Positions 21,501 through 29,637 are shown, counted from the stretch's first letter. The stretch is DNA of 64,000 nt from Typhlomys cinereus (GCA_023101885.1 JALPQD010000910.1:248001-312000), one strand, 5' to 3'. A program made the numbers and translations. The notes: generated by a model not told the origin, from the letters alone.

Positions 21501-21584
21501 AAGTACTCTGGGCAGACTTTGAGACTTTCTGCTGCTTCTTCCCGGTCAACCGGTGACTCCCTCCTGACTGCTGCGAGCCCATGA
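6385..21584 (+). CDS. TTLL4: TTLL4, tubulin polyglutamylase (complete CDS, 18 coding exons)
   Basis: The joined coding exons are 6385-7859, 9492-9601, 9937-10000, 12998-13122, 13552-13662, 13984-14060, 14415-14606, 14705-14787, 15448-15576, 15914-16036, 16234-16332, 16877-17011, 17432-17578, 19451-19553, 20046-20256, 20351-20421, 20806-20891 and 21329-21584. All introns are GT-AG, phases agree, and the sum is 3597 nt (1198 residues; human about 1199). The long N-terminus (about 1-550) is low-complexity and Ser/Pro-rich, ending in an acidic run (about 505-532). The TTL (ATP-grasp) domain follows from about 565 to 945. It shows WIVKP at 714-718 followed by ARG at 722-724 (ATP site), KFDLRIYV at 758-765, and FGFD and LEVN with D889, E902 and N904 (ATP/Mg ligands). 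From family knowledge, TTLL4 adds the first glutamate to glutamate side chains of tubulin and also of NAP1-type proteins. The start was chosen by similarity to the known N-terminus MASAGT. The product is intact, with no frameshift or stop. Confidence 0.97.
8200..8460 (-). mobile_element. SINE-II (older) with (TG)n tail
   Basis: A TG/CATGTG-rich tail, then GAGGACACTGTCTGTCCCTT, and the reversed head ending CCATCTTTCCAGCCC. It lies next to the LSM5 pseudogene. Part of the middle is deleted. Confidence 0.8.
8470..8797 (-). pseudogene. LSM5: LSM5 processed pseudogene (intronless, frameshifted)
   Basis: Read on the minus strand, the sequence follows LSM5, the Sm-like subunit of the LSm1-7 and LSm2-8 rings, without introns. 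Recognisable pieces are [25 protein letters not shown], then in another frame [15 protein letters not shown] and [13 protein letters not shown] with a stop at 8538-8540. The start codon position (8795-8797) reads ATA instead of ATG, one base is lost after GTLIGF (about 8665-8675), and residues NPSQ near the N-terminus are missing. The 3' end has AATAAA and an A-rich tail at 8470-8500 in sense orientation. It sits antisense in a TTLL4 intron. The assignment rests on my recognition of the protein. Confidence 0.85.
9492..9601 (+). other. TTLL4: TTLL4 coding exon 2
   Basis: The acceptor is a T-rich tract ending TTTTTTAG and the donor is GTGAGA. It encodes about residues 492-528, including DLQPDQ and an acidic run ([15 protein letters not shown]) that is well conserved in TTLL4. 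Phase 2 in, phase 1 out. Confidence 0.93.
9937..10000 (+). other. TTLL4: TTLL4 coding exon 3
   Basis: A 64-nt exon between TTCCTTCCCAG and GTGAGT. It continues the acidic segment (EDSECSSF) and then a Ser-rich linker ([10 protein letters not shown]) in front of the catalytic domain. Confidence 0.92.
10257..10345 (+). repeat. ID-like element
   Basis: GAGTGGTTTAGCACTCAAAC and CCTGGGTTCAATCTCCAGCA give the A- and B-box layout of ID SINEs. Confidence 0.55.
10473..10600 (+). repeat. B1-like SINE
   Basis: GCTGGCCATGGTGGTATACA to GACTACATGAGAGCCC is a diverged B1 in sense orientation. Confidence 0.6.
10931..11215 (+). repeat. B2-like and B1-like SINE fragments
   Basis: GAGACTGGAGAGATGAACTT is a B2-type head. 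GAGGCCAGCCTGGGATACAA is a B1 3' half. GCAAGATGGCTTAACATG is a second B2-type head. All are diverged and stacked. Confidence 0.45.
11305..11586 (-). mobile_element. SINE-I (younger), full length
   Basis: Reversed SINE-I from ATTCAATTGTGCGC to GCCACCTCTCCAGCCC. The flank GTACTTTCCATTTTA appears on both sides (11283 and 11588), a target-site duplication. Confidence 0.9.
12035..12150 (-). repeat. B1-like SINE
   Basis: GACAGAGAATCTCACTGTTA, GGAACTTGCTATGTAGCC and CCCAAGTACTGATATCTGGC match a reversed B1. Confidence 0.5.
12455..12814 (-). mobile_element. SINE-II (older) with expanded GA/GT tail and internal duplication
   Basis: The tail is blocks of (GA)n and (GT)n. The tail-proximal phrase GGCACTATATGCTCCTGTG occurs twice, near 12517 and 12606, separated by GA/GT arrays. 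The head ends at GCCATCTCTCCAGCCCC. Confidence 0.8.
12998..13122 (+). other. TTLL4: TTLL4 coding exon 4
   Basis: The acceptor is TCTTTATAG and the donor GTAAAT. It encodes [20 protein letters not shown] followed by a [12 protein letters not shown] segment, about residues 550-591. This is the conserved entry into the TTL domain. The upstream intron of about 3 kb carries several SINEs. Confidence 0.96.
13552..13662 (+). other. TTLL4: TTLL4 coding exon 5
   Basis: Lies between CTTTCCCCAG and GTGAGT. It encodes [20 protein letters not shown] and then [18 protein letters not shown], about residues 592-628, the first part of the catalytic core. Confidence 0.96.
13984..14060 (+). other. TTLL4: TTLL4 coding exon 6
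   Basis: The acceptor is CATTTTGCAG and the donor GTAAGG. It encodes [20 protein letters not shown] then REHQK, about residues 629-654, and ends in phase 0. Confidence 0.96.
14415..14606 (+). other. TTLL4: TTLL4 coding exon 7 (first half of ATP site)
   Basis: Exactly 64 codons between TTTCTGTAG and GTGAGT, about residues 655-718. It contains [20 protein letters not shown] and ends WIVKP, whose Lys717 is the expected ATP-contacting lysine of the TTL fold. Confidence 0.97.
14705..14787 (+). other. TTLL4: TTLL4 coding exon 8 (ARG-G-I-G ATP loop)
   Basis: A 98-bp intron precedes this exon, the shortest in the gene here. It encodes [20 protein letters not shown], about residues 719-745. Together with the WIVKP of the previous exon it makes the KP-x-x-x-x-RG-x-GI nucleotide loop. 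Confidence 0.97.
14882..15316 (-). mobile_element. solo LTR, 435 bp (endogenous retrovirus-type)
   Basis: Bounded by TG...CA. The minus strand reads TGTGATAGTTAAGCCTGGGT at its start, has CATATAAAAAGG as a TATA-like box, and ends CTAGAGAACCCTAACTAATA(CA). It shares its start pattern with the LTRs at 46561 and 57809. It sits in TTLL4 intron 8, with no internal viral genes. The family is probably ERVL or MaLR related; this is inference. Confidence 0.65.
15448..15576 (+). other. TTLL4: TTLL4 coding exon 9
   Basis: Encodes [20 protein letters not shown] and then [12 protein letters not shown], about residues 746-788. The KFDLR motif at 758-762 is a strongly conserved TTLL signature next to the active site. 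The intron before it holds a 435-bp solo LTR. Confidence 0.97.
15914..16036 (+). other. TTLL4: TTLL4 coding exon 10
   Basis: Lies between CTCTTCCAG and GTACTG (a less usual donor). It encodes [20 protein letters not shown] and then NKKNAEYQ, about residues 789-829. HLTNYSVNK is a hallmark of the TTLL family. Confidence 0.96.
16234..16332 (+). other. TTLL4: TTLL4 coding exon 11
   Basis: Encodes [20 protein letters not shown] and then [13 protein letters not shown], about residues 830-862. The acceptor is CCCCCCATGCAG and the donor GTGAGT. Confidence 0.96.
16550..16768 (-). repeat. SINE-II right half fused to a B1 tail
   Basis: 16550 to about 16703 is reversed SINE-II (CAGAAGGCACACATGTCC to CATCCACCAGGA). 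Without a gap it changes to reversed B1 (CAAGTGCTGGGAGTTATAGG, CACTACCATGCCTGAC). The tRNA-like head is absent. Confidence 0.65.
16877..17011 (+). other. TTLL4: TTLL4 coding exon 12 (Mg/ATP ligands)
   Basis: Encodes about residues 863-907, with [20 protein letters not shown] followed by LEVNISP. D889, E902 and N904 occupy the positions that bind Mg-ATP in TTL enzymes, so the active site looks intact. The donor is GTAGTT. Confidence 0.97.
17432..17578 (+). other. TTLL4: TTLL4 coding exon 13
   Basis: The acceptor TTTTCCTGAAG lacks the usual C before AG. The exon encodes [24 protein letters not shown] sequence (here [14 protein letters not shown]) and ends in a Ser-rich run ([11 protein letters not shown]), about residues 908-956. 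This marks the end of the catalytic domain. The donor GTCTGT is weak. Confidence 0.94.
18265..18370 (+). repeat. B1-like SINE
   Basis: GAGCACTTGGGAGGCAGAGG to GAAACTGTCTTGAAAA, sense orientation. Confidence 0.6.
18428..18535 (+). repeat. B1-like SINE
   Basis: AGCCAGGTGCAGCAGCTCAT, TCTATAATCCCAG, GGAGGCTAAGGCAGGAGGAT and GGGCTACATAG are the B1 landmarks. Confidence 0.65.
18700..19440 (-). repeat. LINE-1 3' UTR fragment, antisense
   Basis: Begins (on +) with TTTTTTATTATTATTTCAGATC followed by a pure C/T-rich tract at 18765-18850. On the minus strand this is a G-rich polypurine tract near an A-rich end, as in mammalian L1 3' UTRs. It lies in TTLL4 intron 13. Assignment by pattern only. Confidence 0.45.
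19451..19553 (+). other. TTLL4: TTLL4 coding exon 14
   Basis: Encodes [20 protein letters not shown] and then [14 protein letters not shown], about residues 957-991, phase 0 out. This is the post-catalytic helical region, conserved with other TTLL4 proteins. The intron before it contains an antisense L1 3' end. Confidence 0.94.
20046..20256 (+). other. TTLL4: TTLL4 coding exon 15
   Basis: A 211-nt exon encoding [20 protein letters not shown] and then [20 protein letters not shown] and [14 protein letters not shown], about residues 992-1061. Highly conserved C-terminal extension of the glutamylase. Confidence 0.96.
20351..20421 (+). other. TTLL4: TTLL4 coding exon 16
   Basis: Encodes [20 protein letters not shown] and then APL, about residues 1062-1085. 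Short intron of 94 bp before it; donor GTGAGT. Confidence 0.94.
20806..20891 (+). other. TTLL4: TTLL4 coding exon 17
   Basis: Encodes [20 protein letters not shown] and then SKPGSIRPG, about residues 1086-1113. Less conserved than the exons before it. Reading past the donor gives an immediate in-frame TGA, so retention of the last intron would truncate the protein. Confidence 0.88.
21219..21224 (+). terminator. intronic AATAAA in the last TTLL4 intron
   Basis: AATAAA is followed by TTGGTGTGTCT about 20 nt downstream, a GU-rich element as at real cleavage sites. It lies between exon 17 and the last exon. Use of it would replace the last 85 residues. This is inference from signals. Confidence 0.3.
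21329..21584 (+). other. TTLL4: TTLL4 last coding exon
   Basis: The acceptor is TTCCTTCAG. It encodes the Ser/Lys-rich tail ([18 protein letters not shown] ... [11 protein letters not shown]) and stops with TGA at 21582-21584. Ending at residue 1198 agrees with the usual length of TTLL4. Confidence 0.94.
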
Positions 21585-22565
21585 CCGCCTCCTGCCTGGG
21601 ATCACTGGCATCAGCTACCTCACGGGAACCAGCCTGCTGACCAGCATGAACCCCTACATCCTCCATCTTGCCCCTCATCAGAGTATTTTTTGAAGTGGTT
21701 CTATTGTAGATATGGGCATCTGGAGGCTGGAGGGGTGCTGGTGATGGGGAGAAGGTGAGGAAGGTTCATCCTCTGTCACCTGCCTGCCTAGCTGGCACTT
21801 CATATCTCAGTAGAGAAGACAGTGAGTGCCAAGCAGCCTTATAAAGCAGGGTTTGGTTTCTACTCTGAGAGCCATGTGTGGTTTGTTGGAGGCTTGAGTT
21901 GTAGTTCAGGAGGAGAATACCTGCTGAACATAACTTGTAATTGAGAGGATCCTTGAAGGTACCCATTTCCTCAGGTCCCTAATATTTCTCTCACTCCTCA
22001 ACCCCCTGTTTTGAAGAACCCCTTTTGGAAACCTTCATACTTCTACATAGGCATCAGGAGAGGTTAGAACATTCTGAGCCCATGTCCTGGCATTCTAGTG
22101 TTGGGGGCTTCTCCATTCCATACTGTATTTCCTTTCATGTTCCCACCCAGTGAGCAACCCTGGATCTTGCTGTTTTGACCTCACATTGCAGCTTGTCTAC
22201 TTCTAGACTTCTCTCTAGTGGATATTCATTCAGCTATTAGGTGAGAGTCCATGAACTTTGTGAACCTCTCACATGTCAGTGAATGAACCCAGATAATCAT
22301 AGTTGCTGTCTCCAGGTCTGTGTAACAAAGGACCCAGTCCAGAGGGAAAGTGAAAGGAGCTATGGTTTCTCCTCATCACTAGGGGAGTCTTATGGTTTGT
22401 TTGGCTTTGAGCAGGGTCTGGTGGCTTGACCAGATGGGTTTCAGTACAATCACTATTATAGGATGAGCTTCTCATCTTTGACAGAACTCTTTACTCAGCC
22501 AAATCTACCTCCCTTCTAGACTCAGTAAACACTGAGTGCTGAATAAATTTGACCAAATGAACTGT
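21585..22565 (+). other. TTLL4: TTLL4 3' UTR (inferred)
   Basis: Single-copy-looking sequence without SINE heads follows the stop. The first good hexamer is AATAAA at 22542-22547, giving a 3' UTR of about 1 kb. A second AATAAA near 23782 could serve a longer form. The extent is inferred from the signal only. Confidence 0.55.
22542..22547 (+). terminator. TTLL4 polyadenylation signal (AATAAA)
   Basis: The hexamer AATAAA stands 958 nt past the stop codon, in sequence free of young repeats. Cleavage would be expected some 10-30 nt downstream. Confidence 0.5.
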
Positions 22566-24290
22566 GCATGTAGAAATCTCCAAGGACACAAACACAGAAC
22601 CAGAAAGTCTGCCTCTCTCCTCCCACAGTGGGGAATTGGAGCCCAAGGTGGGAGTTTGGATCAGAAAGGTTACTTTCACTTGAACTATGAACCTCCCTAA
22701 CCCAGTGCTCCCAAATGCTTGCCTCCTACCCAGACTCTGTAGGCCCTTTTGATTTTCAAGCTGCTGCTGGGTATATAAGAATCCAATTGGTTCTGTGTCT
22801 GCTATGCAAAGTTTGCCCTATACATCAAGCAGGAAGCCTGGCTACTCATCTGTTTTAGACATATCTCAATTTCTCGCAGATTTGAAAAGATGGGGACGCC
22901 TCTCATTTGTAACTCCTGGAGTCCTGTGACCAGTTGGCATGAGGCCCTGGAAAGATCAGAGAGACCCGACTGAGTTCAAGGCCCCAGGATAGGTAGATAA
23001 AGCTGGCCGGTCTAAGGCCATGTTGACAGTTGTGAAGAAAGCTTGATGGCAAAGTCCTGGGTGGTACCTTCTGTTCAAAGTCCAGGTCACAGTGGGAGAG
23101 TCCTTGGCAGTTCTTGGCAATGTATCCAATAGGCCAGAACACACTCCCCTCATCCTGTATTCAGTATTCTAGTGGGCATGTGACAAGGTCCTGACAGTCT
23201 TCCTAAGAGAAAACAAGCTTGCACACAGCAGCTGGTATACATTGTAGGTCTGGGAGCTGGCTGAGCTGGTTTTTCTCCTTGAAAACTGACTTTGGTTGCT
23301 CAGCTTGTGTCCCCCTACTATACAACCAAATTATTGCCATCCCATATTTGGAAAGAGGACCAGCATTGCAGGATGAGAGTCCGTGATGAGGTTCAGTATG
23401 CCTAGTACCTACAAACACATTTGTACACCTGGTTTTTATTCCTTTTGTGTTTTGAGGTAAGGTCTCACTTTGTAACCCAAGCTGACTAGAACTTCAGAGC
23501 ACTGGTATTAGAGGCGTGTCACACTGTGCCCAGCTGCAGACACTGTTTAACTGTCATCCTCTTCAAGTCTGATAGGTGTGTGTTGCTAAGTGAGAGAAAA
23601 TGGAGCTTGTATATCACATTTATCTCAAGAGAAAATGAAATCTTGCTTATTACTAAATTGTTCAACAAACTTAGTTTAGAGCTGAATAGTCGACAATATA
23701 TGTCATTCAGTTCAAATGAGGAATTTTTTAAAAAATAATGGTCGTTTTTCTTTGAAAATTTCAAATTTGGGAGTATAGTTGAATAAATATTTGTCAGAAT
23801 ATGTCAGTTGTTTTCCCAAGTTAATAACTTACCCCATTCATTTGGAGGGATGAGATACAGGTATTTTTGGAACAGCTGAGTAAGGATTTGGGGTAGGGGT
23901 GAGAAAGGTGGTCACTGTTCCTTTTACTTCAAGTCCACTCGAGTAAACAGAAACCAGATTTTTTAGAATGAGCTTTGGCAAGAGAAAAGTAATATGGATC
24001 TTAGTCTATCTTGAGTTCATATTTTGGTTCTGCCACTTTGTGACCATGGATATATAACATTTTTACAGTCACTGCTTTAAATGAACATGATAACTACATT
24101 GCAGGTTTATGAAGATCTAGAACAAACAGATATGCTTAGGACAAAAGTCTTCCTGTTGGCTTGTTATCTAAGCGCTGTTTTCTGCAAGCAATGTAAAAAC
24201 CTTTACTTGAACGAAAGGGGCAGCTACAGTGGTATTTCAGAATTGAGAGGACCAGAACAGGATTCACATACCACTATTACCTTTTGCTCA
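22566..24290. other. intergenic stretch, mostly unique
   Basis: Between the inferred TTLL4 end and the first young repeat. A reversed B1-like piece lies at about 23440-23535 (AAGGTCTCACTTTGTAACCC). Otherwise I see no gene, RNA or clear repeat. Confidence 0.4.
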
Positions 24291-24310
24291 CAGAAACATG
24301 ATTTTTTTTT

Positions 24311-24447
24311 CGAGAATTAAGGTAGAGTTTATTAGAAGAGAGAAAAAAATGGAACTCATGGACTCCAGGCCTGAAATCCACGAGAGGAAAGGAGATAGAA
24401 ACGAACTCACAGACTCTACATGTGGAACACCGTGAGGGGCAGGCGCC
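24311..24447 (-). mobile_element. hairpin-module retroposon, short copy with target-site duplication
   Basis: On the + strand it begins with a T-run then GAGAATTAAGGTAGAGTTTA, so the sense strand ends AATAAACTCTACCTTAATTC plus an A-tail. Two modules pairing CTCA...TGAG lie at about 24355-24384 and 24405-24435. The flanks CAGAAACATGATTTTTTT occur at 24291 and again at 24448, a clear target-site duplication as left by LINE machinery. I do not recognise the family. Confidence 0.7.
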
Positions 24448-24538
24448 CAGAAACATGATTTTTTTTAATATCAAAAATTATATTATTCAAATGATTTAAA
24501 ATAGGACACTTTACAAAAAGTTGTAAGAAAAAATTCCT

Positions 24539-24814
24539 GGGGCTGGAAAGGTGGCTCAGGGATTAAGCCTCTGCCTTGCAGGCCGAAGGTCCTGAGTTCG
24601 GATCCTAGACCCCACATACAGACGCCAGGCGGAAGGGGGGGCAGCCTGCGTTTCTGGTCCTGGTAGGGCGGGGCCTGTGAATCCCGGGGCAGAGTAAACG
24701 AGGAGGTGGAAGCGGTCCATGGTGGTTCCCGAATTCGTACGTGGTTCTACACACACACATACACATGCACATACATACACACACACAATTGAATAAATAA
24801 TAAAAAAATTTTTT
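24539..24814 (+). mobile_element. SINE-I (younger), full length
   Basis: GGGGCTGGAAAGGTGGCTCA to AATTGAATAAATAATAAAA. Target-site duplication AAAAATTCCT at 24529 and 24815. Lies 91 bp after the short hairpin retroposon. Confidence 0.92.
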
Positions 24815-25017
24815 AAAAATTCCTAAACTATAAGTAGATTGTGACATTACAGAGTATCTTATACAAAAAAGGCAAATAAATTTTCATTATTCCTGTTAAT
24901 ATTATCACTGCAGTGGGAATTTATGACTTCGGTGGAATATTTCTGGTTGCAAGTTCCTTAGGGGAAGGAAGGATGCACATGAGCATGAAAACACAATGGT
25001 TAAGAACTGTCATTGGA

Positions 25018-25264
25018 GGGGCTGGAGAGGTGGCTCAGGGGTTAAGCCTCTGCTTTGCAGGCGGAAGGTCCTGAGTTCAGATCCTAGACCCCACGTATAG
25101 ACGCGGGGCGGAAGCGGGGGGCGGCCTACATTTCTGGTCCTGGTAGGGTGGAGCCTGTGAATCGGGGCAGAGTAAACAAGGAGGAGGTGGAGGCCATCCA
25201 TGGTGACTCCCGAATTCGCCCGTGGTTCTACACACACACATGCACAATTGAATAAAAAAAAAAA
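25018..25264 (+). mobile_element. SINE-I (younger), full length, short tail
   Basis: GGGGCTGGAGAGGTGGCTCA to ACAATTGAATAAAAAA. Target-site duplication AACTGTCATTGGA at 25005 and 25265. Among the best preserved copies. Confidence 0.93.
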
Positions 25265-25277
25265 AAACTGTCATTGG

Positions 25278-26439
25278 AAGAGAAGGAAGGAAGAGTGGGT
25301 CCCTGAAGCAAAGAACTGCTACCCCTACCTACTCACCTAACTGTACCAAGGGACATGCTCAGAACACCAGATTGTTTTGCTGAAAATGACTTTCCATTAC
25401 TATAGCTAAAATGCATAACTGGTGGCCTTTGGGGTAGTTAGTACTGCTAGGGCCAATGAAGGGGACTAGTCACAGTATACACCCCTTCTACTTCCCTTCA
25501 CTGAATTTGTTACCTAAGGAAACAAGGCGATCACTAAAGGCAGCCTCTTGTTTGGTTCTGAAAGCTCTCCCTGGTTACTGCTTTGGACCTGGAAACAATG
25601 TATTTTAGAGGCATGTGACAAAGGGCCACATCTTGTCACTTGAGGTTTCAATTTAGCCTCTCCAACAATCCTTGACCTTGAACACCAGTCACCAACAGCG
25701 TTTGGAAGCTTTTCCAGTGATGATCAGTAAGAATTACAAGCAGTCTTTTGTTGGTCTTAGGTGATTTCTTACATGGGTGAAAGACCACCAGAAAGTCAAG
25801 AGTGGGAGTTCTAAGACCCATTACATCTTAATCATTAGGATGGACTAGGAGGAATTGCCATAGTAGCAGATAACATCTGGAATGTCTTTAATCTCTGAAT
25901 TTCAGTAACCAAGAATACTAGAGTCTACCTCAGAGATAGTTAAGGAGATTAAAAGTGGATGATAAAGCTTAAATGCCTCATACATATGGTGCGTGTTTAA
26001 AATAAATTCTAAACCAGACCAAAATGACCACCAAAATCAATTCCTCATGTGACTGGAATAGCGTGGAATAGTGGTATGATGCTATCGGAACTGTGTTGCT
26101 ATTACAGAACTGTGGCAGAGTGTACAGGGGCTCCTCTGTGCTTCCATTGACATTGTGTGTATTGCACATGAACAGACTTTTTTTTCCTTGTCAGTATTCC
26201 TAAATAACATAGCATTTGTAAATTGCACAAGGTATGATAAAGTAATCTAAACATACTTTAAAGTTCACAGGATGCTATGTATAGACCACACACAACAAGC
26301 ATTATATCATTTATGAAAAGAGATATGTGTTATCTGCATGTGCTGGAACCAAATCTCCCATATACTGAGGGACATCTTTTTATCTCTGGGAGATTAGACT
26401 GAGGCTTTAATGAAGATATTAATTTAAAAAGATTAGAAC
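25278..26439. other. intergenic, no gene seen
   Basis: No open frame of note, no SINE head. Possibly old decayed repeats. I see nothing I can name. Confidence 0.35.
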
Positions 26440-26990
26440 CTTATCATTAGAGAAGTTCAGCTGTAACAGTGAGTCACTTATACACTACAATTCTCAGGGA
26501 CTGAAAATGCCCAAGTGGCCGAAAGTAGAGCACCTAGAGGCTCTGCTGCATTGTTGGCAAGAATGCAGAGCGCTGCTGGGAAGCAGTGGTGGTTTCTGAT
26601 GAGCTGAAGTCCCTCAGCATGTGCCCTGCAATTCCATTCCTGAGGAGCCAGTGCTGTCAATGTATCATGTTGTTTGGTTTTTTGCTAACAGCTCATTGCA
26701 GCTTTATTCTTAGTAACTAAACTTTGGAAACAACCTACCAGCCCAACAGTAAATGAATCAGCAAATTTTGGTACATCTGTTGTGTGGATAAACTTAGATA
26801 TAAAAAAGAAAAGAATAAGCTTTCTGATTCCTGAAAAGGGAACTTGTTGGCAGAAGTGAGGGATTGCCAAGGACCATAGCTAAGGGAGAGGACTGAGGAT
26901 TGACTAGGAAATAATTCTGTCTGATTATACTTACAGTGACAACTATATACAGTTGTTAAAACTCATGAAATTGTACACTTAAAATGAGTA
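26440..26990 (+). repeat. old LINE-1 3' end fragment
   Basis: Phrases such as CATTGTTGGCAAGAATG, GCAATTCCATTCCTGAGG, CATTGCAGCTTTATTC and GGAAACAACCTACCAGCCCA are the usual end of L1 ORF2 and its 3' flank. Heavily decayed. Confidence 0.6.
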
Positions 26991-27014
26991 TTTCTGTATG
27001 TAAATAAATCTGAT

Positions 27015-27105
27015 TTTTCTTTTGCAGCACTAAGGCTCCAACTTAGGGTGGCACACAATGCCCGCAGGCTAGTGCTGTATCACTGAGCCACACCTGGCCC
27101 AATGC
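27015..27105 (-). repeat. ID-like element
   Basis: TTGCAGCACTAAGGCTCCAA to TATCACTGAGCCACACCTGG is a reversed ID head. Confidence 0.5.
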
Positions 27106-27117
27106 TGATTAAAAACA

Positions 27118-27430
27118 ACGGCCCGGTAAATAGCTCACCAGGTAAAAACTCTTGATGTGAAAACAAAAGGACTGGAGTTCCGGATCCCCAGATCCTACGT
27201 AAAATGCCAGGTAGATATGACAGCCTACCTGTAATTCCAGTCTTGGAAAGCAGAGGCTGAGAATCCCCAGAGCAAGCTGGCTAGCCAGACTAGCCCTATT
27301 GGCAAGTTCTGGGTTTGAGACCCCCATGTCAAAAAGAAAAATGTGGAAGAGTGATCAACAATGATCCCCAATATTAATCTCATGCAGGTACAACCACATG
27401 TATCCACTCACATATAAATCTACGCACTGT
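27118..27430 (+). repeat. B4-type composite SINE
   Basis: A tRNA-like head (AATAGCTCACCAGGTAAAAA, GGAGTTCCGGATCCCCAG) joined to a B1-like middle (CCTGTAATTCCAG, GGCTGAGAATCCCCAG). Diverged. Confidence 0.45.
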
Positions 27431-27659
27431 GAACATGCATATACGGCATATAGGTATCCTCCAATTCACATGAAAAAATGGTAGCATTATACAAGTTACA
27501 TTCTATGAGACAGAAATGAAAGCCACAGTCACAATGTGGTGGCCTAGCTATAAATAGGACGGAGAAAGTAGCCAGCATGTAAAGCAGCTGGTGTGAATAA
27601 AAAATGGTTCAATCACTATTTGACAGTGAGCAGGTTTTATAAAGTTAACATGAGATCCA

Positions 27660-28070
27660 AAAAATAAGTAATGAAATCACATGTTCCCCACAGATGTTTA
27701 TTGTAGCTTTAGTCATGATAGGAAAGCATCCAAATGCTTTTTAACAGATGCAATACTACTCAACAGAGATTGCCACTCAAGAGTAAAAGGGATGAAGATG
27801 AATTCGCCCATGGATGATCAATTGCAAAGACATTAAGTGGAAAGAAGTCTGCAGATGATATAGTTATGTGAAGTTCAAGATGGGAAACTAACCTGTGGGA
27901 AGTGAAATATTGTAGAACAACAGTGGTTGCTCTGGGAGTTTAAAGTATAAGAAAGGAGAACCATGTGGGGTAATAACAATGGTTTACTCTCTACCTGGGT
28001 GTTGGTTATGTATGTGACAGACTTGTTAGCATTCATTCGATTGTGTATTAAAGGCCTGTGCATTTTTTTT
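27660..28070 (+). repeat. old LINE-1 3' end fragment
   Basis: GATGTTTATTGTAGCTTTAG, GCATCCAAATGCTTTTTAAC and a later GTGACAGACTTGTTAGCATT block resemble decayed L1 3' sequence. The hairpin retroposon inserted just beyond it. Confidence 0.5.
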
Positions 28071-28103
28071 TAAAAGAAGGGAAATCGGCATATATTACGT
28101 TGC

Positions 28104-28433
28104 TTTTTTTTTTTTTTTTTTGAGAATTAAGGTAGAGTTTATTAGTAAAGAGAAAGGTTGGAACTCACGGACTCCAGACTTGGAGTGCCATGAGGAGCTA
28201 GGGCACTTCCAGGAGAAGCAGAAATAAAACAGAGCTCATGGCAATAGAGTGCCATGAGGGGCTAGGGAGCCCATGAGAACTCACAGTGCCTAGGCATGGA
28301 ATTCATGAGAAGCAAGGAACAAGAAACAGACTCATGGCACTGGAGTGCCATGAGGGGCTAGGGAGCCTCCAAGAGAAGTAGGCAGCTGGAAACGGACTCA
28401 TGGCACTAAAGGGCCATGAGGGGCTAGATCGCC
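28104..28433 (-). mobile_element. hairpin-module retroposon, long copy with target-site duplication
   Basis: The flanking duplication is TTACGTTGC at 28095-28103 and 28434-28442. After 18 T on the + strand comes GAGAATTAAGGTAGAGTTTA (AATAAA on the sense strand). Five hairpin modules follow at 28164, 28235, 28280, 28331 and 28397. The one at 28331-28354 is a perfect 11-bp stem, CTCATGGCACT then AGTGCCATGAG, with a 2-nt loop. Each is followed by a variant of GGGGCTAGGGAGC. There is no open reading frame. Confidence 0.75.
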
Positions 28434-28644
28434 TTACGTTGCTTTTTTAAAGTGAACAATTCAGTGGTACTCACTATATTGTACAACTATCACTTCTCTC
28501 TAGTTCCTGAATATTTTTATAAACTTGACAGAAAGCTGATCATTAAGTGGCTCATCCCTGCTCCTTTAACCCCACTCACAACATCTATCAAACTTTCTGA
28601 CTGCAGATTCACCCATTCTTGATATTTCATGTCATTTTTTTGGG

Positions 28645-29245
28645 GGGGGGGTTATGGTTCAGACAGATCTTGTACTATCACACAGGACTTTGATGTAGTG
28701 GGCCAGTGTGGCAGTCTGCCTGTAGATGTGATCTTTTATGTCTAGCTCATTTCACTAGCATGATCCAGCTTCATTTGTTTTATAGAATCATTACAGCCTT
28801 CTTTTTCTTAGCATATATTCATTGTTCAAAATGATGTCTTGACATTTTCATCATGCATATTCACTCTCATTGCTTCCCCATCCCCTTTCTCTTCTCTCTG
28901 GCTCCCTCTTCCTAAATAGTCCCTCTTTTACTTTCATGTGTCTGTAAAGATACCTAGATTCTACTAATGACATAATATGGAGGAGTTGTTTTTTTTGTTG
29001 TTGTTTATGGTGCAGGTGGGTCTTGCACAGGACTTTGATATAGTGGGCAGGTGTGGCAATTTGCCTGTAATTTCAGCTTGGGGAGGTGGAAAATGGGAAT
29101 CTCTAGAGGAAGCTTATTAGCCAGATTAGTTTTTATCAGTGGATTTGATTAGAGACCCTCTCAAAAAATAAGGATGAGTCTTGATAACCTTAGGCCTCCA
29201 CATAAGTGAATATTCATATATACATGTATTCACCTTCCAACACAA
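28645..29245 (+). repeat. two copies of an old composite SINE
   Basis: The phrase CAGGACTTTGAT-TAGTGGGC occurs at about 28682 and 29030 with similar flanks (GTGTGGCA, TGCCTGTA). The second copy continues into a B1-like part and a CATATATACATG tail. The family is uncertain, B4-like. Confidence 0.4.
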
Positions 29246-29637
29246 CATATATACATGAAAATGGAAAAAGAACACGAAAAGGAAAATTAAGCCAGATGTA
29301 TTGGGTCCTAGGAGGTAGAGGCAAGAAAAATCACAGCAACTTAAAGACCACCCAGGGTTGCATAGGGAGACCAAAAAAACAACAAAAAATTATCCCTTAT
29401 TGTTTTGAGTGTAGCAACATCCCAGTGTGCTATTTCCATCAATGGCCCAGCCATGAGGGATGTGGTGCTTGAAATATTTCATGTCATTCTGTTTAGGGAA
29501 GAGATTATATGGCAGGGAACAAAAATAATCAAATATTTGCTTTGTAAAAGCTGAGGTTCACACGTCTGATGAAATATTTAGAAACAAAACATTGGATTGT
29601 TGACAAGCCATTTTCCTTGCTCTGAAGAGTAGAAAAG

